Source: a virus
Direction: 5' to 3' (one strand)
Virus record (IMG/VR): IMGVR_UViG_3300047451_000057
Location: 1-33,824 of that record
DNA length: 33,824 bases
Part shown: piece by piece, positions 1 to 7,657 of the stretch
Numbering within the stretch: the first letter of the stretch is position 1
Layout: every line of letters starts with the position of its first letter
Program-made: the position numbers and the translations under genes
The notes under the pieces: generated by a model
The model's database searches: none
Told to the model about the DNA's origin: nothing
Seen by the model: only the letters and a program-made list of their open reading frames with translations

Positions 1-2
1 CA

Positions 3-59
3 GACACCGTAAATGCTGATGATTTTTACACCACGAACTTGTATTACATTGTGATTTAA
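3..59 (+). CDS. C-terminal tail of a plus-strand gene (partial)
   Basis: An open frame runs from the window edge and stops at TAA (57-59), giving an 18-residue tail that ends YYIVI. The other two plus frames stop within the first 20 bases. The tail is too short to assign, and its start lies outside the window. If real, this gene converges with the minus-strand gene ending at 143. That would mark the left boundary of the long minus-strand array. Confidence 0.35.
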   Translation, partial: DTVNADDFYTTNLYYIVI

Positions 60-142
60 GATAGTTTAGAGGGCTAAAAAATTTTGCGTAAAACACTTCG
101 TGCTTAAATAAACCGCGTTTCGCCTAAAGGCTCTAAATGGCT
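60..142. terminator. Convergent intergenic region with short stem-loops
   Basis: This spacer between the two convergent stops holds several small inverted repeats: AAACAC/GTGCTT around a 3-base loop (91-105), GCG-TTT-CGC (115-123) and GCCTAAAGGC (122-131). A fourth, CCGC-TTC-GCGG (146-156), lies just inside the neighbouring gene. On the minus strand the 91-105 hairpin is followed by U-rich sequence, so it could act as a weak terminator for the leftward array. No gene is seen in the spacer. Confidence 0.35.
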
Positions 143-616
143 TTACCGCTTCGCGGCTTTGCGTACACAGTCGAACCATTCTGCATACTCTGGGAAGTTG
201 GCTTTCTTGATGTACTGCTCACGTATATACTGTATACTAGGCATCGCACCTGAGCCCAATTCTTGTAGCATGTCTTGATATACCTGTGCATGACTTGACC
301 ATTCAGGGTTAGTAGCTATCCAAAAGACTACACGATCCAAATATACATCATAGTCTGTTGAGAGGCTGTTTGGGGGAAGCTGTGTATCTTGTGAATGACT
401 CAGCTCTACTACTGCACCGTAGTGTTCTTTCATTTCGTCTATCCACTGTAGTAGATCTAAACTAGCTGAAACTGTGAGGGCACTATGTACGAACTCAATG
501 CGTACAGGATGTCCGTTGGTCTTTGTGGCTTCTTGGAAGTGCCATTCAACGTCTTGTTCTACTTCAGGCCATTCAGCACCGTAGTGCTTAAAGCCGAACC
601 CTTTTAGTCTAAGCAT
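143..616 (-). CDS. Conserved-looking 157-aa phage protein, unknown function
   Basis: This is an uncharacterised 157-aa soluble protein with no signal peptide or membrane segment. The stretch around residues 38-65 (PVRIEFVHSAL, then LLQWIDEMKEHYG) faintly resembles the C-terminal half of twitch-domain radical SAM proteins found in marine phages. The CxxxCxxC cluster of those enzymes is absent, so no function is claimed. The ATG has no Shine-Dalgarno sequence. Instead a T4-late-type box lies 5 nt upstream (TTTAAATA, then CTAGT, then ATG), so the message is probably late and leaderless. It is the last gene of the leftward array and is separated from the exported-protein gene by 65 nt. Confidence 0.7.
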   Translation of the reverse strand: MLRLKGFGFKHYGAEWPEVEQDVEWHFQEATKTNGHPVRIEFVHSALTVSASLDLLQWIDEMKEHYGAVVELSHSQDTQLPPNSLSTDYDVYLDRVVFWIATNPEWSSHAQVYQDMLQELGSGAMPSIQYIREQYIKKANFPEYAEWFDCVRKAAKR

Positions 617-629
617 ACTAGTATTTAAA
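617..629 (-). promoter_or_regulatory. T4-like late promoter box, start codon at predicted +1
   Basis: On the minus strand TTTAAATA (629-622) is followed by CTAGT and the ATG of the 157-aa gene. The 19-base string AAGTTTAAATACTAGTATG is shared exactly with the 23.87-kb locus. T4 late promoters are TATAAATA about 6 nt before +1, so +1 would fall on the start codon. Confidence 0.6.
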
Positions 630-681
630 CTTCAAGTGAAAAACACCAAGTACTTCTGGAAATTTTTTTGATCAATTTTTT

Positions 682-879
682 TTATTCTGCGTGAACCAAT
701 TCAGTATGTATGCATATTCCCTGCATACCTTTAGCATAGTGTCCAGGATACTCTCCTCCTGTTTGACTTGCTAGTAGTTCTCTGTGTTTGAAGCAGTCCG
801 TCATAGTGTCGTGTGTACTGATGTACTCTGCATTTACTTCACCGTAGCTGAGTACTATAAAAACTAAAACCCATGTCAA
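682..879 (-). CDS. Small exported protein, probable TTG start
   Basis: The best start is TTG at 879. It overlaps the TGA of the upstream cupin gene as TTGA and sits 6 nt after a strong GGGAGGAG. The resulting 65-aa protein begins TWVLVFIVLSYGEVNA, a short hydrophobic segment ending in a plausible signal-peptidase site after VNA. The mature part (about 48 residues) has two cysteines that could form one disulfide. An upstream ATG at 906 exists in frame, but it would put WEEN before the hydrophobic core and lies before the ribosome site. Small secreted proteins of this style occur in marine T4-like phages. The likely location is periplasm or envelope; function is unknown. Confidence 0.65.
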   Translation of the reverse strand: MTWVLVFIVLSYGEVNAEYISTHDTMTDCFKHRELLASQTGGEYPGHYAKGMQGICIHTELVHAE

Positions 880-1220
880 TGTGTTCTCCTCCCATCGAAT
901 ACGCACACAAAGTATAGGCCATAGTCGCCTGTGTTGTGTACACGATGAAAGTAACCATCTTTGATCAGCACTACGCTTCCGTTGGTTACAGGTTCTACTG
1001 TGCGTTCTCCGTTGGTTGAGATCAGTTCCATTTCACCTTTGCCTTCTACAAAGAAGTATACTTCTTCTTGTCCTACGTGTGCATGTCCTGTAGTACTCTT
1101 ACCTGCTGTAAGAAACGTACTGCTCAGTGCTAGGTTACGCAGTTCAGTATTGTCTTTAACTGTGTAGCGATCGTCTTCCTTTACAACTTCACCACCGATG
1201 TCTTTAATATTTACTTGCAT
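876..1220 (-). CDS. Cupin-domain protein
   Basis: This single-domain 114-aa protein shows cupin motif 1 (GHAHVGQEEVYFFVEGKGEMEL, around residues 45-66, with two His and Glu metal-ligand positions). Motif 2 is also visible (VLIKDGYFHRVHNTGDYGL, about residues 85-103). Stand-alone cupins of this size are often sugar-phosphate isomerases, epimerases or dioxygenases; the substrate cannot be told from sequence. It follows the SGNH hydrolase gene by 2 nt and overlaps the exported-protein gene, so it belongs to the gp41 operon. Confidence 0.8.
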   Translation of the reverse strand: MQVNIKDIGGEVVKEDDRYTVKDNTELRNLALSSTFLTAGKSTTGHAHVGQEEVYFFVEGKGEMELISTNGERTVEPVTNGSVVLIKDGYFHRVHNTGDYGLYFVCVFDGRRTH

Positions 1221-1222
1221 TA

Positions 1223-1984
1223 TTAATTCCCGTATAGTTGTTTGCTTAGTTCTACTAGTTTAGGTCCTACCTGTTTGTGTGTAAGTCTTTCATCTCCACG
1301 TAGTATGTTGCGTTTGAATCCTGTAGTCAAGTCCAAGTCATTGCCTGTGAGTATACTGTTCAAACACTTGTCTGCCATTACATCGTGGTTGTCACGGATC
1401 ATATGATTGTAGCGTGTGTCAATACCTTTGCGATACCATTGCTCATCATCTTGTTTAGTAAGGAACTCTCCATTGCTTACTGTGTTGGTCATGTCCCCGT
1501 GTACACGAACTAGACCTGAAAAGTCGATGCCCATTTCAAATCCGGGTATCAACAGTAATTGAAATCCTATTGTATCTCTACAACCTTTGAGCCAAGCTAT
1601 CTGTGTTTCAAAACGAAACAGGTCAATGTCATCACGTTGTAGCTGTGTTACATAACCTTGTACAGCATCAATAGTATCTTGATCGATATCTTTTGCGGCC
1701 ATCTTAGCCCAGTTACCAATCATATAGTTTGACAGCTCTGGGTTGTCTTTAAAGAACCAATAGCGATATAAACTTGTAGTACACACTACAACTATATCTT
1801 CTCGTGTTATTTGTGGAATGAATTCACGTAGCTTCATCAGTATCCAGTCGTTACTAGTGCCTGGTTCTGAGTTGTTAACAAGACCGCTAACGTGCAGTTT
1901 CTCTGCAAGTTGTCTTGTCCAAGTCCAATCTGTTTTGTAGTCTACTGTAAAGCTATCACCAAAGAAGTAAATCTTTCTACTCAT
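1223..1984 (-). CDS. SGNH/GDSL-like hydrolase
   Basis: This 253-aa protein opens with KIYFFGDSFT, the GDS block I of SGNH hydrolases, near its N-terminus. A C-terminal NHDVMADK segment could supply the block V His. An N-x-E/P segment (NNSEPGTSNDW) fits block II. Such phage enzymes may deacylate glycans or lipids, but the substrate is unknown. ATG at 1984 is preferred: it overlaps the end of gp41 by 8 nt and starts directly at the conserved strand. An in-frame ATG at 1993 would extend the overlap. It sits in the gp41 operon with a cupin. Confidence 0.65.
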   Translation of the reverse strand: MSRKIYFFGDSFTVDYKTDWTWTRQLAEKLHVSGLVNNSEPGTSNDWILMKLREFIPQITREDIVVVCTTSLYRYWFFKDNPELSNYMIGNWAKMAAKDIDQDTIDAVQGYVTQLQRDDIDLFRFETQIAWLKGCRDTIGFQLLLIPGFEMGIDFSGLVRVHGDMTNTVSNGEFLTKQDDEQWYRKGIDTRYNHMIRDNHDVMADKCLNSILTGNDLDLTTGFKRNILRGDERLTHKQVGPKLVELSKQLYGN

Positions 1985-3416
1985 CGTCATCACCTAGATT
2001 GGCTAAGAAGCTTCTAAGTTTAGTACTGTCCGTTTGAGCTCTTACTTTGCCTATTGGAGCACCTTCGTTTGGTTCCTTTGGTGTGTCTGGTTCTTTGTCT
2101 GTAGTAACATTAGTATTACGTTTTAGGCTGTCCATAATACTGCTCTGTGGAGCCGCACCATAACCACTGCCGTCATCATCGTCATCTAAGTTTCTAATAC
2201 GCAAACAATCAATGTCAAACTCTAAATCAATCTTAGCACCTACACCACTTGATGATCTAGTCTTCATTAACTGTATCTGATATCTACCACGTTCACGCAT
2301 TGCTCTACTTGTAAAGATACCTATCACGTTGTCTGCTGTTTGAATCTTACTAAGTCCACCACTGATGTGCGAGTGATCAAATTCTATTTCTTCAACACTA
2401 GCTCTGTTCAACTGCGATGCTGTAACAAAGATACAACCTAGTTCCATTGCCAAGTTACGTAGCTCTTCCGATACATACTTGTCTTTAACGTACAAGTTCT
2501 CTGCACTAATCTTTTGTCCTATTGGCATCAACAAGTCCAAGTAGTCAATCAGTAGTACGTCTACCTTTTGTCCTGTTTTAACTTCATACTCTTTAATGTA
2601 ACTGCGTACATCATTAGTTGTCTTACCACTTGGCATATACTTAACTTGTAATGCACCTGACTTCTTGCCTGCCATCTTAACTTTCATTTCAACGCCATCA
2701 AGATCTTTAAATATTTCTCTGCTAGGTATCTCAGTCATCATACTGTCAATACGCATTGCTACTAATGACTCACTAAGCTCTAGTGTTAAGTACACAACGT
2801 TCATGCCTTGTGTTGCCCAGTTAACTCCTAAGTTAGCTAAGAACAACGACTTACCTGCACCTGATCCACCTGCAAATATATTAAGCTCACCTTTGTTAAA
2901 GCCACCAAACAGTTTCTTATCTAGTGCTTCCCAACCTGTGCTTACTTGTCCGTTGTTGTCTTTTAGTCCTAGTAGTCTACCTTTAGGATCAGCAAAGTAA
3001 TCAATACCTAAATCTTTTTGTAGTCCAATCTGTACTGCATCTTTAACCAAACTCTCACACTGACCATATTCACCTTTTTCAAGTAAGTCAGCACTTGTTA
3101 AGATTGCTTTCTCTAATGCTTTGTGTCTACTAAACGTTTCAAAGTCTGCTAGTAACCAATCATAATGTTGTTCGTTAAGTCCTGTTGGAATCTTTAAGTT
3201 AGTACCTGGACATGCACTATTAACAATTTGTTCTGTAGGAAGTGTGTTGTGTTCTGCAACAAAGTCTCTAATAAATGTTGCACCATCTTGTAACTTACGA
3301 TCAAAACTCTCTGGATCAAAGATACCTTGACAACGCACAAATGTTTGTGCATCGCTTAACATAATCTCTAAGTATGTTTTCTGGATATCAAATCCGTAAT
3401 CAGTGTTTTGTTTCAC
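1977..3416 (-). CDS. 41: Replicative DNA helicase, T4 gp41-like (DnaB family)
   Basis: A 479-aa hexameric 5'-3' helicase that unwinds the replication fork and works with the gp61 primase. The N-terminal about 150 residues match a DnaB-type helical domain. The RecA-like domain has Walker A GGSGAGKS (183-190) and Walker B VDVLLIDYLDLL around 285-296. A SQLNR motif follows, then an HISGGLSKIQTADNV segment typical of DnaB/gp41. The C-terminus (from about 420) is a low-complexity acidic and charged tail. The start is GTG at 3416, with AAAGGAAAG as ribosome site. A sigma70-type promoter sits about 28 nt upstream, inside the preceding gene. Confidence 0.93.
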   Translation of the reverse strand: MKQNTDYGFDIQKTYLEIMLSDAQTFVRCQGIFDPESFDRKLQDGATFIRDFVAEHNTLPTEQIVNSACPGTNLKIPTGLNEQHYDWLLADFETFSRHKALEKAILTSADLLEKGEYGQCESLVKDAVQIGLQKDLGIDYFADPKGRLLGLKDNNGQVSTGWEALDKKLFGGFNKGELNIFAGGSGAGKSLFLANLGVNWATQGMNVVYLTLELSESLVAMRIDSMMTEIPSREIFKDLDGVEMKVKMAGKKSGALQVKYMPSGKTTNDVRSYIKEYEVKTGQKVDVLLIDYLDLLMPIGQKISAENLYVKDKYVSEELRNLAMELGCIFVTASQLNRASVEEIEFDHSHISGGLSKIQTADNVIGIFTSRAMRERGRYQIQLMKTRSSSGVGAKIDLEFDIDCLRIRNLDDDDDGSGYGAAPQSSIMDSLKRNTNVTTDKEPDTPKEPNEGAPIGKVRAQTDSTKLRSFLANLGDDDE

Positions 3417-3428
3417 GTAGTCTTTCCT

Positions 3429-4448
3429 TTATTGTGCCTTACTATTATACCATATTGTTGGGTCAAAGTCAATCTTCTTTTTCTCCAATGCAAGAACTGC
3501 ACCAATACAACTGCCTGGATCACCTGGGTTAGGTGGAACATATATTGAATTCCATTTAGTTCTAATTCTATCTACTGCATCTCTATTTAACGCACAACCG
3601 CCTGTGAGGATTAAATCCCGACTGTCCAAATTCTCTATACACCATTTACTCTGCATACCAATAATCATTTCGAATACAAACTGTGTTGCATTAGCAAGTC
3701 GATCCATGTCGTACTCTGTAGTCAAATCGGGCTTATACCAGTTAGCACCACGGTGTAGGTTATGTTTGAACTTTACACCCGGTGTACGACCGTCTAAGGG
3801 CCCTTGTATGAACGTTTCAAGTACATCGTTAACTAGATGTAAGTTCTCTGATGTATCAATCTTGTTAGCCATTTGTGATACTAAGTATTCATCTCTGTTA
3901 GCTACTAGACCCATACGTTGTGTCATTGCACTATAGAACAATCCAATACTGTGTGGATAACCTTGCGAGTATATCTTTCTAAGTTTACGATCTTTCTCAC
4001 CCGCATGCCAAATAGTAAATGTTTCAAACTCACCAATACTATCTAAACACATTATAGTTGCATTAGGTTTGTCTTGTGTGTAGTATCCGTATGCGGCATG
4101 ACTAGTATGATGTTTAGCGAACCTTAACTTTACCTTGTGCAAGTCCCATTGCTTCAAGTACAAGTATATGTTGTTCTCTTTTAATACTTGACGTACTGTA
4201 CCTTGTCCTGCTCTCCATTGTCTTATTGATTTAAGGAAAGGTATCTCATACCAAACTATTTCATCTGGCTCTCCATACAGTTCACGTGCCATAGCAATTT
4301 GTTTATCGCTATGCTTAGGGTCGCCTGGCACATCACTAAAATCTTTTGCAAGACTTGCCCAGACACATTTAAGGTCTCCGAACGATCCTTTTTCAAAGAC
4401 TGCTAAACTAGCATCGTGACTGTTGCCAACCATACCCCAAGTTATCAT
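3429..4448 (-). CDS. NodU/TobZ-type carbamoyltransferase, single-domain
   Basis: The family transfers carbamoyl groups from carbamoyl phosphate to small molecules or sugars through a carbamoyl-adenylate. The 339-aa protein carries hallmarks of the Kae1-like N-terminal domain: an opening GNSHDAS segment, the metal-binding HHTSHAAYG motif (about 133-141), MCLDSIGEFET and LTGGCALN (about 287-294). Characterised homologues have a second, YrdC-like domain of roughly 200 residues. It is absent here, since the protein ends about 45 residues after the LTGGCALN motif. The ATG overlaps the ClpP stop as TAATG. Related genes occur in marine T4-like phages; the substrate is unknown. Confidence 0.87.
   Translation of the reverse strand: MITWGMVGNSHDASLAVFEKGSFGDLKCVWASLAKDFSDVPGDPKHSDKQIAMARELYGEPDEIVWYEIPFLKSIRQWRAGQGTVRQVLKENNIYLYLKQWDLHKVKLRFAKHHTSHAAYGYYTQDKPNATIMCLDSIGEFETFTIWHAGEKDRKLRKIYSQGYPHSIGLFYSAMTQRMGLVANRDEYLVSQMANKIDTSENLHLVNDVLETFIQGPLDGRTPGVKFKHNLHRGANWYKPDLTTEYDMDRLANATQFVFEMIIGMQSKWCIENLDSRDLILTGGCALNRDAVDRIRTKWNSIYVPPNPGDPGSCIGAVLALEKKKIDFDPTIWYNSKAQ
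3444..3472 (-). promoter_or_regulatory. Sigma70-type promoter upstream of gp41
   Basis: On the minus strand TTGACT (3472-3467) and TATAAT (3449-3444) are separated by exactly 17 nt. The element lies inside the 3' end of the carbamoyltransferase gene. Transcription would start near 3437, leaving a short leader with the AAAGGAAAG ribosome site before the GTG start of gp41. Confidence 0.75.
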
Positions 4449-5032
4449 TATCTATGCTCCGAGATTTTATCAGCAAGTCCGTATTCAACTGCCTGCTCTG
4501 CACTCATAAAGTAATCACGATCCATGTCTTTCATAAAGTCTGCTCGTGTCTTACCTGCTGAGTTATGTTTAACATACAAGTCAGTTAGCTTGTCTTTTAA
4601 GAATTGAATCTCTTTGTATGTAATTTCAATATCACTTGCCATACCTCTTGCACCACCACTTGGTTGATGAATCATTGTACGACTGTTTGGCAATAGTATA
4701 CGTTTGCCTGGTGTACCTGCTTGTGCAAGGAATGAACCCATGCTACATGCTTGACCTAATACGATTGTACTTACATCACATTTAATAAACTGCATTGTAT
4801 CGTAAATTGCCATGCCTGATGTAATTACGCCACCTGGGCTGTTAATATAAAAGTTAATTGTTTTCTCTGGTGCTTGACTTTCTAAGAAAAGCATCTGTGC
4901 TACTACAACGTTTGCACTATGATCGTCTACTGGACCATTCAACATTACAATTCTATCTTTTAATAGACGACTGTAAATGTCGTATGCTCTTTCGCCTTTG
5001 CTTGTAGATTCTACTACCATTGGGACTAACAT
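4448..5032 (-). CDS. clpP: ClpP-like serine protease
   Basis: A 194-aa ClpP-family peptidase, the normal length for the mature bacterial enzyme. Visible motifs are FYINSPGG, the nucleophile region GQACSMGS (Ser97), MIHQPSGG (His122) and [18 protein letters not shown] (Asp171), so the Ser-His-Asp triad is intact. Cys96 replaces the common Ala before the catalytic Ser. No Clp ATPase is encoded in this window, so it may dock on host ClpX/ClpA or act on its own in maturation. ATG follows the upstream stop directly with GGAG as ribosome site. It is read in the primase operon. Confidence 0.95.
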   Translation of the reverse strand: MLVPMVVESTSKGERAYDIYSRLLKDRIVMLNGPVDDHSANVVVAQMLFLESQAPEKTINFYINSPGGVITSGMAIYDTMQFIKCDVSTIVLGQACSMGSFLAQAGTPGKRILLPNSRTMIHQPSGGARGMASDIEITYKEIQFLKDKLTDLYVKHNSAGKTRADFMKDMDRDYFMSAEQAVEYGLADKISEHR

Positions 5033-5710
5033 CTATTCTACTCCTTCGTTATTAATAGTTGGCTCAACGCTCCACACGTTAAAGCTCATGCTTACTCGTT
5101 CAACATTACTTTTGTATGGATATACACTATGCTTCAAACCTGCATGAAACAATAATATATCTCCTGTCTTTGGTATTACTTTATGGGTTCCGTTAACTCC
5201 TAACACATCGGAACCATATAAGAATTCTAGTTGTCCTGGACAACGCATATTACTTTGCAAGTCGTCCTGTGCTTCTTTTGCAATTACTTCTGGCACATCA
5301 ATATATAATATTGCACTAATTATTCCTGCATGACTGTGCATAGGATTAAATTCATTTGCTTGTTGAAAATTAATCCAAGGGCCTGTGTTTAAATTAAACG
5401 ACATGTTCTTAAAGTCTGGATTGTCTTGTGACGGAACAATCATATGTTCTTGTCGTCTATCCCAATCCTGTTGCATGTACGTTCCTAAGTGTGTACTAAC
5501 TTGTTTCATGAACTCTTGTTGTTGGTCGTTATTCATTACTGCCTGTAACTGTGATTCAATGTTACCAGCTAAGTCGTTACCCACGTTTTGATTTGCTTCA
5601 CGTGTTGCAACTGCACAATCTTTTAGTAGCGTCATTGTTTCTTCATTCAATGTGCTACGATAGATAGTGGGTCCAAAAGGCCTAATTAATTCGTACTCGC
5701 GTTCTATCAT
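5033..5710 (-). CDS. Putative 2OG-Fe(II) oxygenase
   Basis: A 225-aa protein with the double-stranded beta-helix pattern of phage 2-oxoglutarate/Fe(II) oxygenases. It has NPMHSHAGIISAILYIDVP (about 122-140), then a distal His in FHAGLKHSVYPY and Arg in ERVSMSFN (about 187-211). The usual HxD metal motif reads H-S-H here, as in a subgroup of putative oxygenases, so metal ligation needs testing. The start overlaps the 40-aa gene as TAATG. Its substrate could be protein, nucleic acid or a small molecule. Confidence 0.75.
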   Translation of the reverse strand: MIEREYELIRPFGPTIYRSTLNEETMTLLKDCAVATREANQNVGNDLAGNIESQLQAVMNNDQQQEFMKQVSTHLGTYMQQDWDRRQEHMIVPSQDNPDFKNMSFNLNTGPWINFQQANEFNPMHSHAGIISAILYIDVPEVIAKEAQDDLQSNMRCPGQLEFLYGSDVLGVNGTHKVIPKTGDILLFHAGLKHSVYPYKSNVERVSMSFNVWSVEPTINNEGVE

Positions 5711-5832
5711 TATTTGTAAATGAAAGGATCTTTCTTTTGAAGTTCCTTAATCCTCTGTTTAAATTTTCTATTCTTCTGCCACTTCTTATACCATTTAACT
5801 GGTGACAGTATTAAGTTCTTTAACCAAACCAT
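5710..5832 (-). CDS. Small basic 40-aa protein
   Basis: A complete ORF of 40 codons beginning MVWLKNLILSPVKWYKKWQK and ending KKDPFIYK. It fills the apparent gap between primase and the oxygenase gene. The ATG is preceded by AAGGAGC at good spacing. It overlaps the primase 3' end by 13 nt in another frame, and its TAA overlaps the next ATG. The protein is amphipathic, rich in Lys and Trp, and has no membrane segment long enough to span. I recall similar short proteins ending in a DPFIY-type motif from marine T4-like phages, but this was not searched. Function unknown. Confidence 0.75.
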   Translation of the reverse strand: MVWLKNLILSPVKWYKKWQKNRKFKQRIKELQKKDPFIYK

Positions 5833-6803
5833 TTTTTGCTCCTTAATTTAATTTTCAGTGATGAGCTTTCTGCATGTGTTACAATTTGATGTAGTGTGTA
5901 AATCCTTCCATACTTTTTAATTGCATCATTCACGTCATTAACATCTTCATCCCAGTCCGGCATACTAACACTCCAACCAAATTCTATTGCTTGTTCAATT
6001 AGTTTATGTCCTGCTTCATCTCTATCTGGAACTAGTATTACTTGCTTATTTAACGACTTGATGAGTAGGTGCTGTTGATCTTTGACTTCGCTACCTAGTA
6101 GTGCCAAGCCTTCAATACCAATAGCATCCATAGGACCTTCTACTACAATAGCAAACTGTCTACGATAGTCTTGTTGATCCATATTAAACACATAGCCTGG
6201 TTGTTGCTCACTCATATACTTTGGAGCACCGTCAGTAATTTTCCTTGCTGTGTATCCTACTATTTGATTGTTAAAATAAAACGGAACTATTAATCTATCT
6301 CTGTATCCAATCTTAGGTGTCCAATGAAAGTTGTAATCTTCTAAGTACAACTGTCTTGACTTCATATACTCTAATACTTTAATTAAATGAGCGTCACTAG
6401 TATCAGTATATTCGCTTATTGGCTTTGCACCTTCTGGCAGTTCTACTGTTTTAAACTCAGGCATACGTGTTAATGTATTTGCTAGTTCATCAGATTCAAA
6501 TTGTAATACTGCAAGTGATAGTTTATTAATAGCATCATCGCTAACGTTAATCCATTGTAAGAACTTTTTCATCTTATATGTAATACGTCTGCCTTTGTTC
6601 CAACTTGCTGTGTAGCCACAATTGAAACAATGATAGCTTACACCTTCTTCTGCATTTTGGATTAGTCCACCACGTTGTCTAGTATCAGCACCTGTACCAT
6701 TATGTACACAACAGGGTGCATTGAAGCTAGTCCAACCACTTGGTGTAGTTTTACGCTTCGCAGGCAAATGTGCTAATATAGTTTCGTGTACGATTCCGCT
6801 CAT
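5820..6803 (-). CDS. 61: DNA primase, T4 gp61-like
   Basis: A 327-aa primase that makes RNA primers for lagging-strand synthesis together with gp41. The N-terminal zinc-binding element is C32-x-H34 plus C59-x2-C62. The Toprim core shows VVEGPMDAIG (about 220) and VPDRDEAG (about 258). No Shine-Dalgarno sequence precedes the ATG. A TATAAT -10 box ends 6 nt upstream, so the mRNA is predicted to be leaderless. It heads an operon with the 40-aa protein, oxygenase, ClpP and carbamoyltransferase. Confidence 0.93.
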   Translation of the reverse strand: MSGIVHETILAHLPAKRKTTPSGWTSFNAPCCVHNGTGADTRQRGGLIQNAEEGVSYHCFNCGYTASWNKGRRITYKMKKFLQWINVSDDAINKLSLAVLQFESDELANTLTRMPEFKTVELPEGAKPISEYTDTSDAHLIKVLEYMKSRQLYLEDYNFHWTPKIGYRDRLIVPFYFNNQIVGYTARKITDGAPKYMSEQQPGYVFNMDQQDYRRQFAIVVEGPMDAIGIEGLALLGSEVKDQQHLLIKSLNKQVILVPDRDEAGHKLIEQAIEFGWSVSMPDWDEDVNDVNDAIKKYGRIYTLHQIVTHAESSSLKIKLRSKKWFG

Positions 6804-6809
6804 AGTAAT

Positions 6810-6838
6810 ATTATACTATAAGACTAGGTAAAAGTCAA
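6810..6838 (-). promoter_or_regulatory. Sigma70-type promoter at the primase start codon
   Basis: Minus strand: TTGACT (6838-6833), 17 nt, TATAAT (6815-6810), then ATTACT and ATG (6803). A transcription start 7 nt after the -10 box would be the A of the primase ATG. The -35 box immediately abuts the stop codon of the upstream virion-type gene. Confidence 0.8.
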
Positions 6839-7630
6839 CTAGTTTCTTACTAGGACTTTGTCCAATGTACCCGATCCCGGAGTAGTATATGCTATTCTTA
6901 AGTGTGAGTAAACTCCATTAAAGTTTACATATTTTGGTTGTGTTTCGTTTGCTAAACTTACAGTTGCAATAGTACCCCATGGAGTTCCATTAGTAACTTG
7001 GTTATCTAATGTACCCTGTATGTCCACATCGCCTGTAAAGTTTGTTGAGTAAAGTGCCGCTGTATGTAACGCTGAATTGCCGTTACGTGTCGCTTCCGCA
7101 GTAATTGCTTCACTAGTATATTTCCCTGTACTTGCCGCAATCTCAGTAAACGTATTGATACTGTATGTTGCACTTGGTCCTGGAAACGCTTCTGAACTAA
7201 TCATCATAGTGCCTTTAACACCAAAGTGACTATCAGCATACGTTACCACGTTAGTATTGTCGCTGTCCTTAGTTAAGAACACATTGTAGCTTACGTACTG
7301 TTGTTTAACATCTAGCAAGTCGTTAGCAGTAATCTCAATTTTAAACTGTCCCTTTTTTGACGGTGTACTTGTTTCTAGGATGGTACCAGTCTTCTCTAGA
7401 ATTAATACATTGTTTTCGTCGAATGCCATTAGCTTAGGGGTGTAAGTGTTAAGTATGCTTACTGGTTTTTGATCTGAATTTTTTATCTCGAAAGATATCG
7501 TATTGTCTATCCCTCGATATAGTTGTATGGTTCTCTGGTACACTGGTCTATACTCCGTTATGTTATTAGCCAAATCCGCAATGAGGCCAACTTGGTTACT
7601 TGCTAAATATCTGTATGTTAATTGCGACAT
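6839..7630 (-). CDS. Virion structural protein (tail/baseplate type)
   Basis: A 263-aa beta-rich protein. The N-terminal part has YRGIDNTISFEIKNSDQKPV (about 44-63), the kind of domain seen in phage baseplate or fibre attachment proteins. The remainder is Thr/Ser/Gly/Asn-rich with repeated beta-strand patterns, which fits a virion protein. The start is taken as the ATG at 7630, because a late-type AATAAATA box lies exactly 5 nt upstream and there is no ribosome site. An in-frame ATG at 7636 overlaps that box. It is an isolated late gene between early operons. Confidence 0.65.
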   Translation of the reverse strand: MSQLTYRYLASNQVGLIADLANNITEYRPVYQRTIQLYRGIDNTISFEIKNSDQKPVSILNTYTPKLMAFDENNVLILEKTGTILETSTPSKKGQFKIEITANDLLDVKQQYVSYNVFLTKDSDNTNVVTYADSHFGVKGTMMISSEAFPGPSATYSINTFTEIAASTGKYTSEAITAEATRNGNSALHTAALYSTNFTGDVDIQGTLDNQVTNGTPWGTIATVSLANETQPKYVNFNGVYSHLRIAYTTPGSGTLDKVLVRN

Positions 7631-7643
7631 ATACATATTTATT
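7631..7643 (-). promoter_or_regulatory. T4-like late promoter box before the 263-aa virion gene
   Basis: Minus strand AATAAATA (7643-7636), then TGTAT, then ATG. The geometry is the same as at 622, 23876, 29307 and 30905. No Shine-Dalgarno sequence is present, so the message is predicted to be leaderless. Confidence 0.55.
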
Positions 7644-7657
7644 TAAAAAGAGAATCA

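Noticed and set aside
1305-1335. A TTGACT-17-CATACT element upstream of the 876-1220 cupin
   Set aside because: The -10 match is poor, it lies inside the SGNH hydrolase gene, and the cupin gene is close-packed with its own ribosome site, so it is probably chance.
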